From contig JBGCEM010000184.1 in the NCBI GenBank assembly GCA_045106335.1, positions 1 to 33,479 on the forward strand: 33,479 nucleotides of DNA. The letters are read 5' to 3'. Below the pieces are notes generated by a model. The model was not told the origin of the DNA and searched no databases. It was given only the letters and a program-made list of their open reading frames with translations. The stretch is from Aliishimia sp045106335 (lineage in GTDB: Bacteria > Pseudomonadota > Alphaproteobacteria > Rhodobacterales > Rhodobacteraceae). Numbering within the stretch: position 1 is the first letter of the stretch; every line of letters starts with the position of its first letter. Shown here in pieces: positions 24,521-32,998 of this stretch. The translations under genes were made by a program, and so were the position numbers.

Positions 24521-26395
24521 ATGTCTCTCGGGTCCTTAAACCAAACTGCTTTCAAGAATTCTGGGCGTCGGTTCGCTATTTGCATGGCTGGCGTCGTAGG
24601 GGTGATGTTTGCCGTGTTCGTCGTATTGTTTCCGTCCTTGGAACGCGTTTATCTTGCGCAGCTTGCCGAAAAAGAGGCCTCAATACTTACATTGGCCGTC
24701 GAAGGTTTGAATGGGTCATTGCAAAGGTTTGAAAACCTTCCCGGTCTGATCGCTGAAAGACCGAAGGTCATCGCAGCATTGCAAAACCAGTCGGATGTCG
24801 AGCTTTTGTCTCAGGTCAACACTGAGCTTCAAGGACTGGCGCAGCAGGTAGGGTTGTCGGATATCTTCCTGATCGATGAGACTGGATTGACCATAGCGGC
24901 CAGTAACCACTGGAAAGAGCTATCATTTGTTGGGCGAAATTTTCAATTCCGACCATATTTCATTCAAGCGTTGGCTGGTGAGAAAGGTCAGTTCTTTGCA
25001 CTTGGGACGACATCGGGCGAGCGGGGGTATTTTTTCGCCGCAGCGGTGCGGGACGGCGCAGACGTGATTGGCGTGTTGGCTGTAAAGTTCACTGTAGACG
25101 CCTTTGAAGACGCGTGGCGCGCGGACGAAAACGTTGTCGCGGTCAAGGACGATGTGGGTGTGGTGTTCATGTCCAACCGAAGTGAATGGCATTTCAGAAG
25201 CTTTGCCCCTCTGTCTGAGTCCGCCCTTGCAAACATTGAAGCTACCCGAAAATACCCCTTGGATGCCCTACAAGTGTTGGAAAACACCCGTACACGGTTC
25301 AATGACGATTTGGTCCGCGTGACAGTAACAGGCGAAGACGGCCAAACAGACGACTTTATTGCACAATCCAAAGTGATCACAGATGCCGGATGGGTGGTTT
25401 GGCTGTTTACCCCAGCAGCCGCGGCTTGGAATAAAGCCATGGGAACGATTGCAACAATTTCATTGCTTGTCTTGTTGATCGGGTTGGTGGTGATCGTTGT
25501 CATCCAGCGCCGCGTTCAATTGCAAGAACGCATCGCTGCGGCGCTGTCTATGCAACAGGAACTCGAACAACGGGTCACACAGCGAACTGCTGAATTGAAA
25601 AACGCCAACCGCAACATCATGCAAGAGATCGAGGAACGCCGCAGCGCCGAAATACGTCTGCGCCAGACTCAGACCGAGTTGGTGCAAGCAGGCAAGCTCG
25701 CCGCACTCGGGCAGATGTCTGCGGCCCTAAGCCACGAATTTAACCAGCCACTTGCTGCCGTGAAATCCTTTGCACGTAATTCGCTTGCATATCTTGATCG
25801 GGGCGAGGCGGGCAAAGTGCGCCAGAATATCGGCATGATTGATGAAATGGTGGATCGGCTTGTTGCGATTTCGACTCATTTGCGTAATTTTGCCCGCCGC
25901 CCCGGCGAGCGCACAGAACCCGTGCTGTTGAACCAAGCCATTTCAAGTGCCCTGGCTATTGCTGAGCCCAAATTACGCGCAGCCAATTGCAATGTGACCT
26001 GGACCGCTCCTGACGATCACATTTGGGTTTTGGGCGGGCAGGTCCGCTTGCAGCAGGTTTTCGTGAATTTGCTGAGTAATGCCGTGGATGCAATGGCCCA
26101 AGTGCCTGACCCGGTTATCGAAGTAACTCTTAATAAGAACGGGGCGCAGGTTCATGTCGGGGTGCGCGACCACGGTTTAGGCATGACCGAGGCCAATATT
26201 GAGAACCTATTTGATCCGTTTTACACGACCAAGGAACCCGGAAAAGGTATGGGGCTTGGATTGTCAATTTCTTATAATATCGTGCGAGACTTTGGCGGCA
26301 GTTTGTCTGGCAAAAACCACCCCGACGGTGGGGCTGTATTTTCTGTTTCATTAGTCCAATCCGATGCGCCTATGCCCGGAAAGGCTGCGGAATGA
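24521..26395 (+). CDS. dctB: DctB-like sensor histidine kinase
   Basis: The 624-residue membrane kinase has TM1 near 20-40, a periplasmic dCache-type sensor (about 45-300, with YFIQALAGEKGQFFALGTTS and GYFFAAAVRD), and TM2 near 306-328 (ISLLVLLIGLVVIVVIQRR). A coiled-coil linker follows. The phospho-acceptor is His405 in ALSHEFNQPLAAVKSFARN, and the ATPase domain has VFVNLLSNAVDAM (N-box) and DPFYTTKEPGKGMGLGLSIS (G2 region). This is the DctB type, sensing C4-dicarboxylates or relatives. It overlaps the DctD-like gene by four bases (ATGA). The start context is weak; an inner methionine near residue 22 is possible. The next transporter genes are TRAP, which such pairs often control. Confidence 0.92.
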   Translation: MSLGSLNQTAFKNSGRRFAICMAGVVGVMFAVFVVLFPSLERVYLAQLAEKEASILTLAVEGLNGSLQRFENLPGLIAERPKVIAALQNQSDVELLSQVNTELQGLAQQVGLSDIFLIDETGLTIAASNHWKELSFVGRNFQFRPYFIQALAGEKGQFFALGTTSGERGYFFAAAVRDGADVIGVLAVKFTVDAFEDAWRADENVVAVKDDVGVVFMSNRSEWHFRSFAPLSESALANIEATRKYPLDALQVLENTRTRFNDDLVRVTVTGEDGQTDDFIAQSKVITDAGWVVWLFTPAAAAWNKAMGTIATISLLVLLIGLVVIVVIQRRVQLQERIAAALSMQQELEQRVTQRTAELKNANRNIMQEIEERRSAEIRLRQTQTELVQAGKLAALGQMSAALSHEFNQPLAAVKSFARNSLAYLDRGEAGKVRQNIGMIDEMVDRLVAISTHLRNFARRPGERTEPVLLNQAISSALAIAEPKLRAANCNVTWTAPDDHIWVLGGQVRLQQVFVNLLSNAVDAMAQVPDPVIEVTLNKNGAQVHVGVRDHGLGMTEANIENLFDPFYTTKEPGKGMGLGLSISYNIVRDFGGSLSGKNHPDGGAVFSVSLVQSDAPMPGKAAE

Positions 26396-27738
26396 GTGAA
26401 ACCGGCACAGTTTTTTTCATAGACGACGAGGAGCCTTTGCGCATTGCAGGTCAGCAAACGCTGGAGCTGGCGGATATCAAATGTCGTCCTTTTGATCGCG
26501 CGGAACAGGCGCTAGAGCAGATTGATCGGGACTTTGCTGGCGTGATCGTCACGGACTTGCGGATGCCTGGAATGGGTGGCGTCGCCTTGCTTAAGGCGGT
26601 CTTAGAAAAGGACGCCGAGATCCCAATTATCCTGATCACCGGACACGGAGATGTTGAACTTGCGGTTTCGATGATGCGCTGCGGTGCATATGATTTCATT
26701 CAAAAACCTTTTGAGCCAGAACGTTTGGTCGATGCAGTTCGGCGTGCACTTGCCATGCGAAAACTGACACTTGAAAACCGGCGCTTGCGGTCGCTGGTGC
26801 AATCAGAGCTGACCACGCAGGACAGATTTCGTGGCGTCAGCGTAGCTATGAACCGGACGCGCAAGCACCTCCGCGACATTGCAGTTACGGATGCAAATGT
26901 TCTGATTGTTGGGGAAACGGGCACAGGGAAGGGGCTTGCGGCACTGGCCCTGCACAGTGATAGCGCGCGGGTTGATAAGCCGTTCATCGTAGTCAACTGC
27001 GCCGCTTTGCCTGAAGGCGGGATCGAAAGCGAATTGTTCGGTCATGAAGTCGGTGCCTTTGCCGGTGCAGCCAGGGCGCGGATTGGCAAATTTGAACATG
27101 CGCGGCGCGGCACACTGTTTCTCGATGAAATCGACAGCCTAACCATGGCAACGCAGGGCAAGTTACTGGAAGCGGTAGAAACCGGGACAATTCATCGGTT
27201 GGGCTCACATGACCCGATTAAATTGGATGTGCGATTTATCGCAGCTACTAAAACCGACTTAGAAAGCGCCGTCGCAGCAGGCAAATTTCGCGGTGATCTG
27301 TTGTACCGGCTGAACGTTGTCACCTTGCGGATGCCGTCCCTTGCCGCGCGCCGCGAAGACGTCCCTGTGCTTTTCCTTACTTTTGTAGGGCAGATTGCGG
27401 ACAGCTATGATATGCCAGTCCCCCACGTGCCAGGTTCCACGCTGGATGCTATAGCCGCACGCGACTGGCCCGGCAATGCGCGCGAGCTGCGCAATGCTGC
27501 TGAACGGTTCGTGCTGGGTCTTCCCGATCACAGTGACGATACCGCTACTGCGTCCAGCAATTTGTCCGAACGGTTGGCAGAGCACGAACGCGCTTTGATT
27601 GCGGCCAGTCTGACGGCCCATAGTGGGCGCCTCAAAGACACGTATGAGGCTTTGGGAATCTCTCGCAAAGCCTTGTACGAAAAGATGGTGCGTTACGGTT
27701 TAGACCGCGACAGTTTTGCGAATCCGCAAGTCAAATAG
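26392..27738 (+). CDS. dctD: DctD-like sigma-54-type response regulator
   Basis: The 448-residue protein has an N-terminal receiver (phospho-acceptor Asp55 in VTDLRMPGM, Lys105 in IQKPFEP). A central AAA+ domain follows (Walker A GETGTGKG at 174-181, Walker B LFLDEID near 242-248, arginine-rich FRGDLLYRL at 299-307), and a Fis-type helix-turn-helix at the end (LKDTYEALGISRKALYEKM, about 414-432). The sigma-54 contact loop reads GAFAGA (221-226) instead of GAFTGA; variants at this position occur in DctD proteins, but the threonine is usually important. The gene is coupled to the DctB-like kinase and should control the TRAP genes that follow or a distant dct operon. I found no clear -24/-12 site in the window. 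Confidence 0.92.
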   Translation: MSETGTVFFIDDEEPLRIAGQQTLELADIKCRPFDRAEQALEQIDRDFAGVIVTDLRMPGMGGVALLKAVLEKDAEIPIILITGHGDVELAVSMMRCGAYDFIQKPFEPERLVDAVRRALAMRKLTLENRRLRSLVQSELTTQDRFRGVSVAMNRTRKHLRDIAVTDANVLIVGETGTGKGLAALALHSDSARVDKPFIVVNCAALPEGGIESELFGHEVGAFAGAARARIGKFEHARRGTLFLDEIDSLTMATQGKLLEAVETGTIHRLGSHDPIKLDVRFIAATKTDLESAVAAGKFRGDLLYRLNVVTLRMPSLAARREDVPVLFLTFVGQIADSYDMPVPHVPGSTLDAIAARDWPGNARELRNAAERFVLGLPDHSDDTATASSNLSERLAEHERALIAASLTAHSGRLKDTYEALGISRKALYEKMVRYGLDRDSFANPQVK

Positions 27739-27754
27739 GATTCGAAATGCGCGC

Positions 27755-27806
27755 ATGGGTCACCGGCGACCCATAAACTTGGCGAAATGTTCCCCAAGTG
27801 ACCCAT
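27755..27806 (+). promoter_or_regulatory. Mutually exclusive hairpins between DctD and the TAXI gene
   Basis: ATGGGTC (27755-27761), loop ACCGGC, GACCCAT (27768-27774) is one hairpin. ACTTGG/CCAAGT (27777-27782 and 27794-27799) is a second. GTGACCCAT (27798-27806) can also pair with ATGGGTCAC (27755-27763), replacing both. There is no T-run. It may be a terminator, an RNA switch or a processing site. Confidence 0.4.
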
Positions 27807-27949
27807 CCGGCGCATGCGTTCAAAAATTTATCAAAAATCCATGCGTCATGCCGTTGGCGTATTCGTGAATCCGGATCAAACGTCTGTGTCTAGGCCCGCT
27901 TTGCATAGCGGGATTGCACAAACGACATACCTTTTTGGGAGGAAAGACC

Positions 27950-28939
27950 ATGACCAAACTATCAGGAATTACGTTGGCCGTTGCTGTTGCCATTGCAGGC
28001 ACTGCTCAAGCTGATGGTCACGCTGACCGTTCCGATTGGCCAGAAAGCTTCACCGTGGGCACCGCGTCCCAGGGCGGCACATACTTCGCATACGGCTCTG
28101 GCTGGGCGAACCTTGTGGCAGACGAGCTAGGCCTGTCCGGCGGTGGCGAAGTCACCGGTGGCCCCATGCAGAACATGGCGCTGGTCCACACAGGCGACGC
28201 ACAATTCGGTATGACCACAATGGGCCCGGCCGCTGAATCGTTGGCTGGTACGAACCCAATCGCACCCGGCTTGCAGATGACCAACGCCTGCGCGATGTTC
28301 CCAATGTACCAAACACCTTTCTCGGTGACGGCGTTGGCCTCTTCCGGCATCACATCCGTGGCGGACATCCCGGCTGGCGCACGTATCGGTTTCGGTCCTG
28401 CCGGTTCCACATCCGACACTTATTTCCCGCGCATGATGAAAGAGCTGGGCGTTGAGTTTGACCGCCGCAACGGTGGTTGGTCCGACCTTGGGGGCCAGCT
28501 TCAGGATGGTCTGCTTGATGTGATTGCGTTCGCAGCCGGTGTTCCGGTTCCTGCGGTGTCCCAGCTTGAAGTTCAAACCAAAGTGAACATCATCGAGTTC
28601 ACCGAAGCAGAGCAGGCGCAGATTATGGCGGCGTTCCCTGTATCCCAGTTTGACATCGCAGCTGACACTTACACCACGCTCGAGGCGCCAGCCCGTTCTG
28701 TGTCGATGTGGAACTTTGCGATCGCCAACTGTGATCTGCCTGAAAGCTTCGTGACGGCAGTGGTGGAGGTCGTCATGTCCGACAATGAGCGTATGCAGGG
28801 CATCCACCGTGCGGCACGCTCCACTCTGCCAGAGAACTGGGACAAGAACACAGTGATGATGTGGCACCCCGGTGCGGCTGCTTGGTTCACCGAGAACGCA
28901 GGCGCTGAGATCCCAACCGACATGATCTACGGCAACTAA
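27950..28939 (+). CDS. TAXI-family TRAP transporter solute-binding protein
   Basis: The 329-residue protein has a signal peptide (MTKLSGITLAVAVAIAGTAQA, before DGHADR) and the TAXI pattern of the TRAP binding protein family. Signals are FTVGTASQGGTYFAYGSGWA, GGPMQNMALVHTGDAQFGMTT, RIGFGPAGSTSDTYFPRMM and a C-terminal part typical of the family. TAXI proteins bind glutamate, glutamine or C4/C5-type acids; the ligand here is unknown. ATG 27950 is set by GGGAGG seven bases ahead; an upstream frame start at 27914 would spoil the signal peptide. The fused permease follows after 148 bases, and the DctBD pair precedes it, suggesting two-component control of this transporter. Confidence 0.92.
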   Translation: MTKLSGITLAVAVAIAGTAQADGHADRSDWPESFTVGTASQGGTYFAYGSGWANLVADELGLSGGGEVTGGPMQNMALVHTGDAQFGMTTMGPAAESLAGTNPIAPGLQMTNACAMFPMYQTPFSVTALASSGITSVADIPAGARIGFGPAGSTSDTYFPRMMKELGVEFDRRNGGWSDLGGQLQDGLLDVIAFAAGVPVPAVSQLEVQTKVNIIEFTEAEQAQIMAAFPVSQFDIAADTYTTLEAPARSVSMWNFAIANCDLPESFVTAVVEVVMSDNERMQGIHRAARSTLPENWDKNTVMMWHPGAAAWFTENAGAEIPTDMIYGN

Positions 28940-28950
28940 TCGATCACCGG

Positions 28951-28974
28951 CGGCGCGCTGATATCGGCGCGCCG
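28951..28974 (+). promoter_or_regulatory. Strong intercistronic stem-loop after the TAXI gene
   Basis: CGGCGCGC (28951-28958), an 8-base loop, GCGCGCCG (28967-28974) make a perfect 8-bp GC-rich stem 11 bases after the TAXI stop. Such stems between a binding-protein gene and its permease often stabilise the upstream mRNA or partly terminate, giving more binding protein than permease. Confidence 0.55.
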
Positions 28975-29087
28975 TCATCTATTTAGACCCATCAGCGGCG
29001 TTCATAAGCCGCTTGATCGACAAAACAATCAGACAATTTGCAATACGCCACCGTCCCTAGAGGAAGCGTGGTCGCAGGGGGGGGACC

Positions 29088-31400
29088 ATGGTTCACGAGG
29101 CAACACAAGCAGATGATGATCTCATTGCCGAAGGCGTCGACGAAGAGCCGATCGAAGCAAACCGACGTTTGTTCGATGGCTGGCGGCTTCAGTTGATCGC
29201 AAGCATCGGCGCTCTTTATGCGCTTTTTCACATGGCGGCACTCAACGGTGTGTCTATTTCCTCCTACACAGGTGTGACGATTCCGCTGCTTCCGCAGTTT
29301 CCAATGGAGACGTGGAATTTCCGCATTTTACACATCGCAGGTGCCCTTGCCTTGGGCTTTTTGATGTACAACGCCATGGTGTTCTCGGACAAGGACGAGC
29401 CTGAAGCCAAAGGCCCATGGGACAAGATCTGCTTTCTGCTGATGATCCCTGCCACGGCCTCGCTTTTTGTGGCCTTCTATTTCGCGCTCGTCATTGCAGG
29501 GGGGGAATTGCCTCAGATGGGCGGCTTGACCACCTGGCCCGCTTTCGCAGGCACCCCAATTTACAACCAAGAGGTCTGGTATTTCGGAATTCCCCTGTTG
29601 ATCGCCACGTTCGGTGGCATTTTCATGGGCTGGTTAGAACGCGCCCCGCGCAATCGCTACCGCGCCTCTGATATCCTGCTTGCCATCTGCGCCTTTGCTG
29701 TCGCGGTCTACCTGATCTCGATCTACGGCACCGCAGCCCGCAATTCCGTTGGGACTCAATTCGTGCCGATTGGCGTCGCGTTCGCAGCCACCGCAGGTGC
29801 TGCGCTGATCTTAGAGCTAACCCGCCGCGTTGCAGGCCTTGCCCTTGTGATCATCACCGGCGTGTTCTTAGTCTATACCTTCACTGCCCACTTACTGCCC
29901 GGTATTCTGGCGGTTCAGAACGCCTACGACTGGCAGCGGTTCTTTGGGTTCGTCTACACAGACGCAGGGATCCTAGGGCCAACCACAGCGGTGTCGTCGA
30001 CCTATATCATCCTGTTTATCATCTTTGCAGCCTTCCTTCAGGCGTCCAAAGTGGGTGACTATTTCATCAACTTCGCTTTCGCGGCTGCTGGCCGTGCCCG
30101 GGGCGGGCCAGCGAAAGTAGCAATCTTTGCGTCGGGCCTTATGGGCATGATCAACGGCACCTCTGCGGGCAATGTTGTGGCTACGGGCTCGCTGACGATC
30201 CCGCTCATGAAAAAGGTCGGTTACAAGCCGAAAACCGCAGGCGCGATTGAGGCCGCTGCCTCCACCGGAGGGCAAATCATGCCGCCGATCATGGGCGCCG
30301 GTGCCTTCATAATGGCCGAAATAACAGGCATCCCCTATCAGGAAATTGCCATTGCCGCGATCATACCTGCGATCCTGTACTTTGTTTCCGTCTATTTCAT
30401 GGTCGATTTCGAGGCCGCGAAACTAGGCATGCGTGGCATGCGAGAGGACGAACTGCCAAAGCTCGGCAAGCTGGCCCGCCAGGTCTATTTGTTTTTGCCG
30501 ATTATCATTCTTATCGTGGCGCTCTTTGCGGGGTATTCGGTCATTCGGGCTGGTACTCTCGCCACCATCGCGGCGGCTGTCATCAGCTGGATGCCGGTGC
30601 TCATGGTTCGCCTGTTTCCCAACAGCCTACCGGATGCTGCCGTTTCTGGCATGGGCCCACGTCAAATCTGGCGCGCATTTGAGCTGGCCGGCGTCATGTC
30701 GATCCAGATCATCGCGGTGTGTGCCTGTGCGGGTATCATCGTGGGCGTTATCTCATTGACCGGTGTGGGCGCACGCTTCTCTTCTGTTCTTTTGGATCTC
30801 GCTGGTGTGAGTCAGCTGCTTGCGCTGTTCTTTGCGATGTGTATCGCCATCCTGCTGGGCATGGGCATGCCAACAACCGCCGCCTACGCGGTTGCGGCCT
30901 CTGTGGTTGCTCCGGGTCTGGTGCAGCTGGGCATTCCGCAGCTGACTGCGCATTTCTTTGTGTTTTACTTTGCGGTTGTATCGGCGATCACACCGCCGGT
31001 GGCCTTGGCCAGTTACGCAGCAGCAGGTATCTCAGGGTCCAATCCCATGTCCACCTCTGTGGCCAGCTTTAAGATCGGCATCGCCGCGTTCATTGTGCCC
31101 TTTATGTTCTTCTACAACTCGGCGTTGTTGATGGATGGTACATGGTACGCAGTGGGTCGCGCAGGGATCACGGCGGTATTCGGAGTGTTCTTGTTGTCGG
31201 GCGGTGTTCAGGGTTGGTTCATGGGTCAACGTTCGGCATGGTTCATCCGCCTGGCGCTGATGGTGGCTGCGTTGTTCATGATTGAGGGTGGTCTGATTAC
31301 CGACGTGATTGGCATCGGCTTCGTCGTCGCAGCGTATCTGATTCAAAAGGTGTTTCGCCCCAATCCAGATGCGCCCATCCCGGTAAGAGGATCAGACTAA
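29088..31400 (+). CDS. TRAP transporter fused permease (DctQ-DctM type, TAXI partner)
   Basis: The 770-residue membrane protein is the large fused permease that accompanies TAXI binding proteins. It has an N-terminal cytosolic tail, then helices such as HIAGALALGFLMYNAMVF and FLLMIPATASLFVAFYFALV. The DctM core contains ASGLMGMINGTSAGNVVATG, then AAASTGGQIMPPIMGAGAFI and LLGMGMPTTAAYAVAASVVA, and ends with several helices (VVSAITPPVALASYAAAGIS). Length and motifs are normal for the family. It is the second gene of the TAXI operon. The start ATG follows AGGGGGGGACC, a G-rich but workable ribosome binding site. A terminator-like hairpin lies just after it. Confidence 0.92.
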   Translation: MVHEATQADDDLIAEGVDEEPIEANRRLFDGWRLQLIASIGALYALFHMAALNGVSISSYTGVTIPLLPQFPMETWNFRILHIAGALALGFLMYNAMVFSDKDEPEAKGPWDKICFLLMIPATASLFVAFYFALVIAGGELPQMGGLTTWPAFAGTPIYNQEVWYFGIPLLIATFGGIFMGWLERAPRNRYRASDILLAICAFAVAVYLISIYGTAARNSVGTQFVPIGVAFAATAGAALILELTRRVAGLALVIITGVFLVYTFTAHLLPGILAVQNAYDWQRFFGFVYTDAGILGPTTAVSSTYIILFIIFAAFLQASKVGDYFINFAFAAAGRARGGPAKVAIFASGLMGMINGTSAGNVVATGSLTIPLMKKVGYKPKTAGAIEAAASTGGQIMPPIMGAGAFIMAEITGIPYQEIAIAAIIPAILYFVSVYFMVDFEAAKLGMRGMREDELPKLGKLARQVYLFLPIIILIVALFAGYSVIRAGTLATIAAAVISWMPVLMVRLFPNSLPDAAVSGMGPRQIWRAFELAGVMSIQIIAVCACAGIIVGVISLTGVGARFSSVLLDLAGVSQLLALFFAMCIAILLGMGMPTTAAYAVAASVVAPGLVQLGIPQLTAHFFVFYFAVVSAITPPVALASYAAAGISGSNPMSTSVASFKIGIAAFIVPFMFFYNSALLMDGTWYAVGRAGITAVFGVFLLSGGVQGWFMGQRSAWFIRLALMVAALFMIEGGLITDVIGIGFVVAAYLIQKVFRPNPDAPIPVRGSD

Positions 31401-31411
31401 GACACTTCAAT

Positions 31412-31432
31412 GGTCGCCCTTTTGGGGCGGCC
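31412..31432 (+). terminator. Candidate terminator of the TAXI-TRAP operon
   Basis: GGTCGCCC (31412-31419), loop TTTTG, GGGCGGCC (31425-31432) form an 8-bp stem with one G-T wobble, starting 12 bases after the permease stop. The tail CATCTGTG is only weakly T-rich. Confidence 0.6.
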
Positions 31433-31664
31433 CATCTGTGTATTTGCGCGCCGGGATTGTCAGGGCTTGTTGGGTTCATTTTAGATGCTTGGGCGGTTCA
31501 TGTTTTTCCTTTCTTTGGTCCGCGCGCTTTGACACTCGCAAATGCGCGGTAAATGGATCTCGGGCCATGCTCATTTATACCGGGTTCCATGTCAGCCAAA
31601 GGCCTGCGCGTATGCAAGAGAGTATCGCCGATTATGAAGCGAAATGGGCCGCTGAGAGTGACGC

Positions 31665-31877
31665 CTAGTCACGTTTGGCTACATGGATTTGATTGTTCGG
31701 AGCGCGACCACGCGACTTGTGCCGGATCGCAGACGCGCCATCCAGGCGAAACGGCTTCAACAGTCTGAAAATCTGCCGTCGTGTCAGGCCCAGCATGTTC
31801 GCCGCGTTGTCGACGCTCAGCCGACCATCATCGACCTGCGCCAGCACTTCAACGCGGTTCAACTCGCGCTCGCTCAT
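31665..31877 (-). pseudogene. Truncated ISNCY-type transposase (N-terminal fragment)
   Basis: The minus strand reads MSERELNRVEVLAQVDDGRL, then SVDNAANMLGLTRRQIFRLL and GASAIRHKSRGRAPNNQIHV. This is the N-terminal helix-turn-helix of the ISNCY-type transposase common in Roseobacter genomes. The frame ends after AKRD at a TAG where the full protein continues for several hundred more residues, so the element is cut at about 31665-31668. A palindromic repeat copy sits just upstream of the start codon (31891-31914). It is a dead fragment. Confidence 0.8.
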
Positions 31878-31890
31878 CCATTGGCTGGCA

Positions 31891-31914
31891 GGCGATTTGC
31901 AAAGCAAATCTGCC
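31891..31914 (+). repeat. Palindromic repeat, copy 1
   Basis: GATTTGC AAA GCAAATC (31894-31910) is a perfect 7-bp stem with a 3-base loop, flanked by GGC before and TGCC after. It closely matches copy 2 (32532-32553) in opposite orientation. It lies against the start of the ISNCY-type transposase fragment. Confidence 0.7.
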
Positions 31915-32061
31915 GAGAAGCATCACCCATCCCATGTCCAATCTCCCGTTGCTCTTTTGAACAAGAGAGTGACAATTCCTGAATTGCACAGGGGTGACAT
32001 TATCGCTTTGCGGTGTGAACTCACGCTGAAGCGCAATTTCTATGGGTTCAGTTTATCTGGA

Positions 32062-32790
32062 TCATGGTTCACCCTCCATCAGCTTTGTGCGGAACACTTC
32101 TGCAGGCGTCTGATACCCCAGACATTTGCGGGGCGTTGCGTTGAGGCGGTCGCAAATCGATCTCAAATATCGATTTGTGAACGCCGTGGGATCGGACTTG
32201 CGGGGGAGGTATCGGCGCAGGCGGTTGTTGGTGTTCTCGACACTGCCTTTCTGCCACGGCGCAGACGGATCACAGAACCACGGATCCGCACCAAGCCCAT
32301 CTTTCATGTGCTGCCAAGCGCTGAACTCAGTGCCTCGGTCAAAGGTGATGGATTGACGTGCGTGCGCAGGCAAGGATGACAAGCCATCGACCAGGCCTTC
32401 CATAACTGGCTTAGACTGTCTGTCAGGATTTTTTAGAACGACAGCAAATCGGCTGACGCGCTCGACCAAAGAGGTGACATTGGCTTTGCCAAACTCCTTG
32501 CGGAACATGACCAGATCGCACTCCGCCTTACGGCAGATTGCTTTGCAATCGCCTATCGGGCAGCGAATGGCCGAACTCAGTGCGATCCGCAATAGCTTCA
32601 GGACGGTGTTTGATGGCCAATTCAACAAGGAACTGGCTTCCATAGTGCTTGCGCATGCCGCGCGGCCTGCGGTTGCGCCGATGTCGCGGCACAAACGATC
32701 TGCGATTCCCGACACGAGTGTCTTCGCATATCGCCAGCCGGCAATCTTTCGGCGCTCGTGCAAGCTCAGGTGGGGGTAGCAGCGGCCCAT
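32062..32790 (-). pseudogene. IS30-family transposase, internally deleted and interrupted
   Basis: The N-terminus MGRCYPHLSLHERRKIAGWR and the C-terminal catalytic part are IS30-type: VMFRKEFGKANVTSLVERVS, QSITFDRGTEFSAWQ, WFCDPSAPWQKGSVENTNNR and the closing GYQTPAEVFRTKLMEG. The middle (about 32566-32688) is out of frame; read in another frame it gives RHRRNRRPRGMRKHYGSQFL and VELAIKHRPEAIADRTEFGH, the normal central text. A roughly 100-residue segment is missing near 32690, and about 40 bases containing palindromic repeat copy 2 are inserted between EFGH and the next conserved EGDL-like motif. The two frameshifts cancel, leaving one open 242-codon frame that is non-functional. Confidence 0.8.
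32532..32553 (-). repeat. Palindromic repeat, copy 2
   Basis: GATTGC TTT GCAATC (32536-32550) is a 6-bp stem with a 3-base loop, flanked by GGCA before and GCC after on the plus strand. On the minus strand it matches copy 1 at 31891-31914, one base shorter in each arm. It lies inside about 40 extra bases that interrupt the IS30-type transposase. Confidence 0.7.
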
Positions 32791-32939
32791 AACTTAACTC
32801 CATGCAATTCAGTACCTTGGTACAAAATTTGCACTTCGTTTGTGAATCCACCCCGTTAAGTCAGTATTTTAACATAACGAACCTTATGGTAATTTAATGG
32901 AGATGCCGGGCACATTCTAAACTGATGGATTGGATGCCC

Positions 32940-32998
32940 CTCCTGCTGGTTCATTATGGAACTGTCCGAGTCACTATGGTTCGGCGGTATTGCAGGAG
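32940..32998 (+). ncRNA. Structured leader of the IS110-type element
   Basis: CTCCTGC (32940-32946) and GCAGGAG (32992-32998) form a 7-bp outer stem enclosing two hairpins, GTTC/GAAC (32949-32952 and 32959-32962) and CCGA/TCGG (32966-32969 and 32981-32984). The 3' arm contains the AGGAG ribosome binding site of the transposase, so the fold could block translation. IS110 elements also carry a structured guide (bridge) RNA in a non-coding end. Whether this leader is that RNA is unproven. Confidence 0.4.

Larger units (their letters stand above)
32026..32841 (-). mobile_element. Degenerate IS30-like element
   Basis: The element contains the IS30-type transposase remnant and is bounded by imperfect inverted ends. 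The left reads GAAGCGCAATTTCTA (about 32028-32042); the right, on the minus strand, reads GAAGTGCAAATTTTGTA (about 32821-32837). It is inserted into or next to the ISNCY-type fragment. The ends are approximate and no target duplication was confirmed. Confidence 0.55.

Noticed and set aside
27739..27949. Possible sigma-54 (-24/-12) promoter before the TAXI gene
   Set aside because: Candidate GG and GC pairs (for example near 27855 and 27910) do not have the required ten-base spacing.
31438..31668. 76-codon plus-strand frame ending in an acidic tail, just before the ISNCY-type fragment
   Set aside because: No ribosome binding site and no recognisable family; it ends exactly at the transposon edge and begins in terminator sequence. 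It may be a remnant, but I cannot support a gene.
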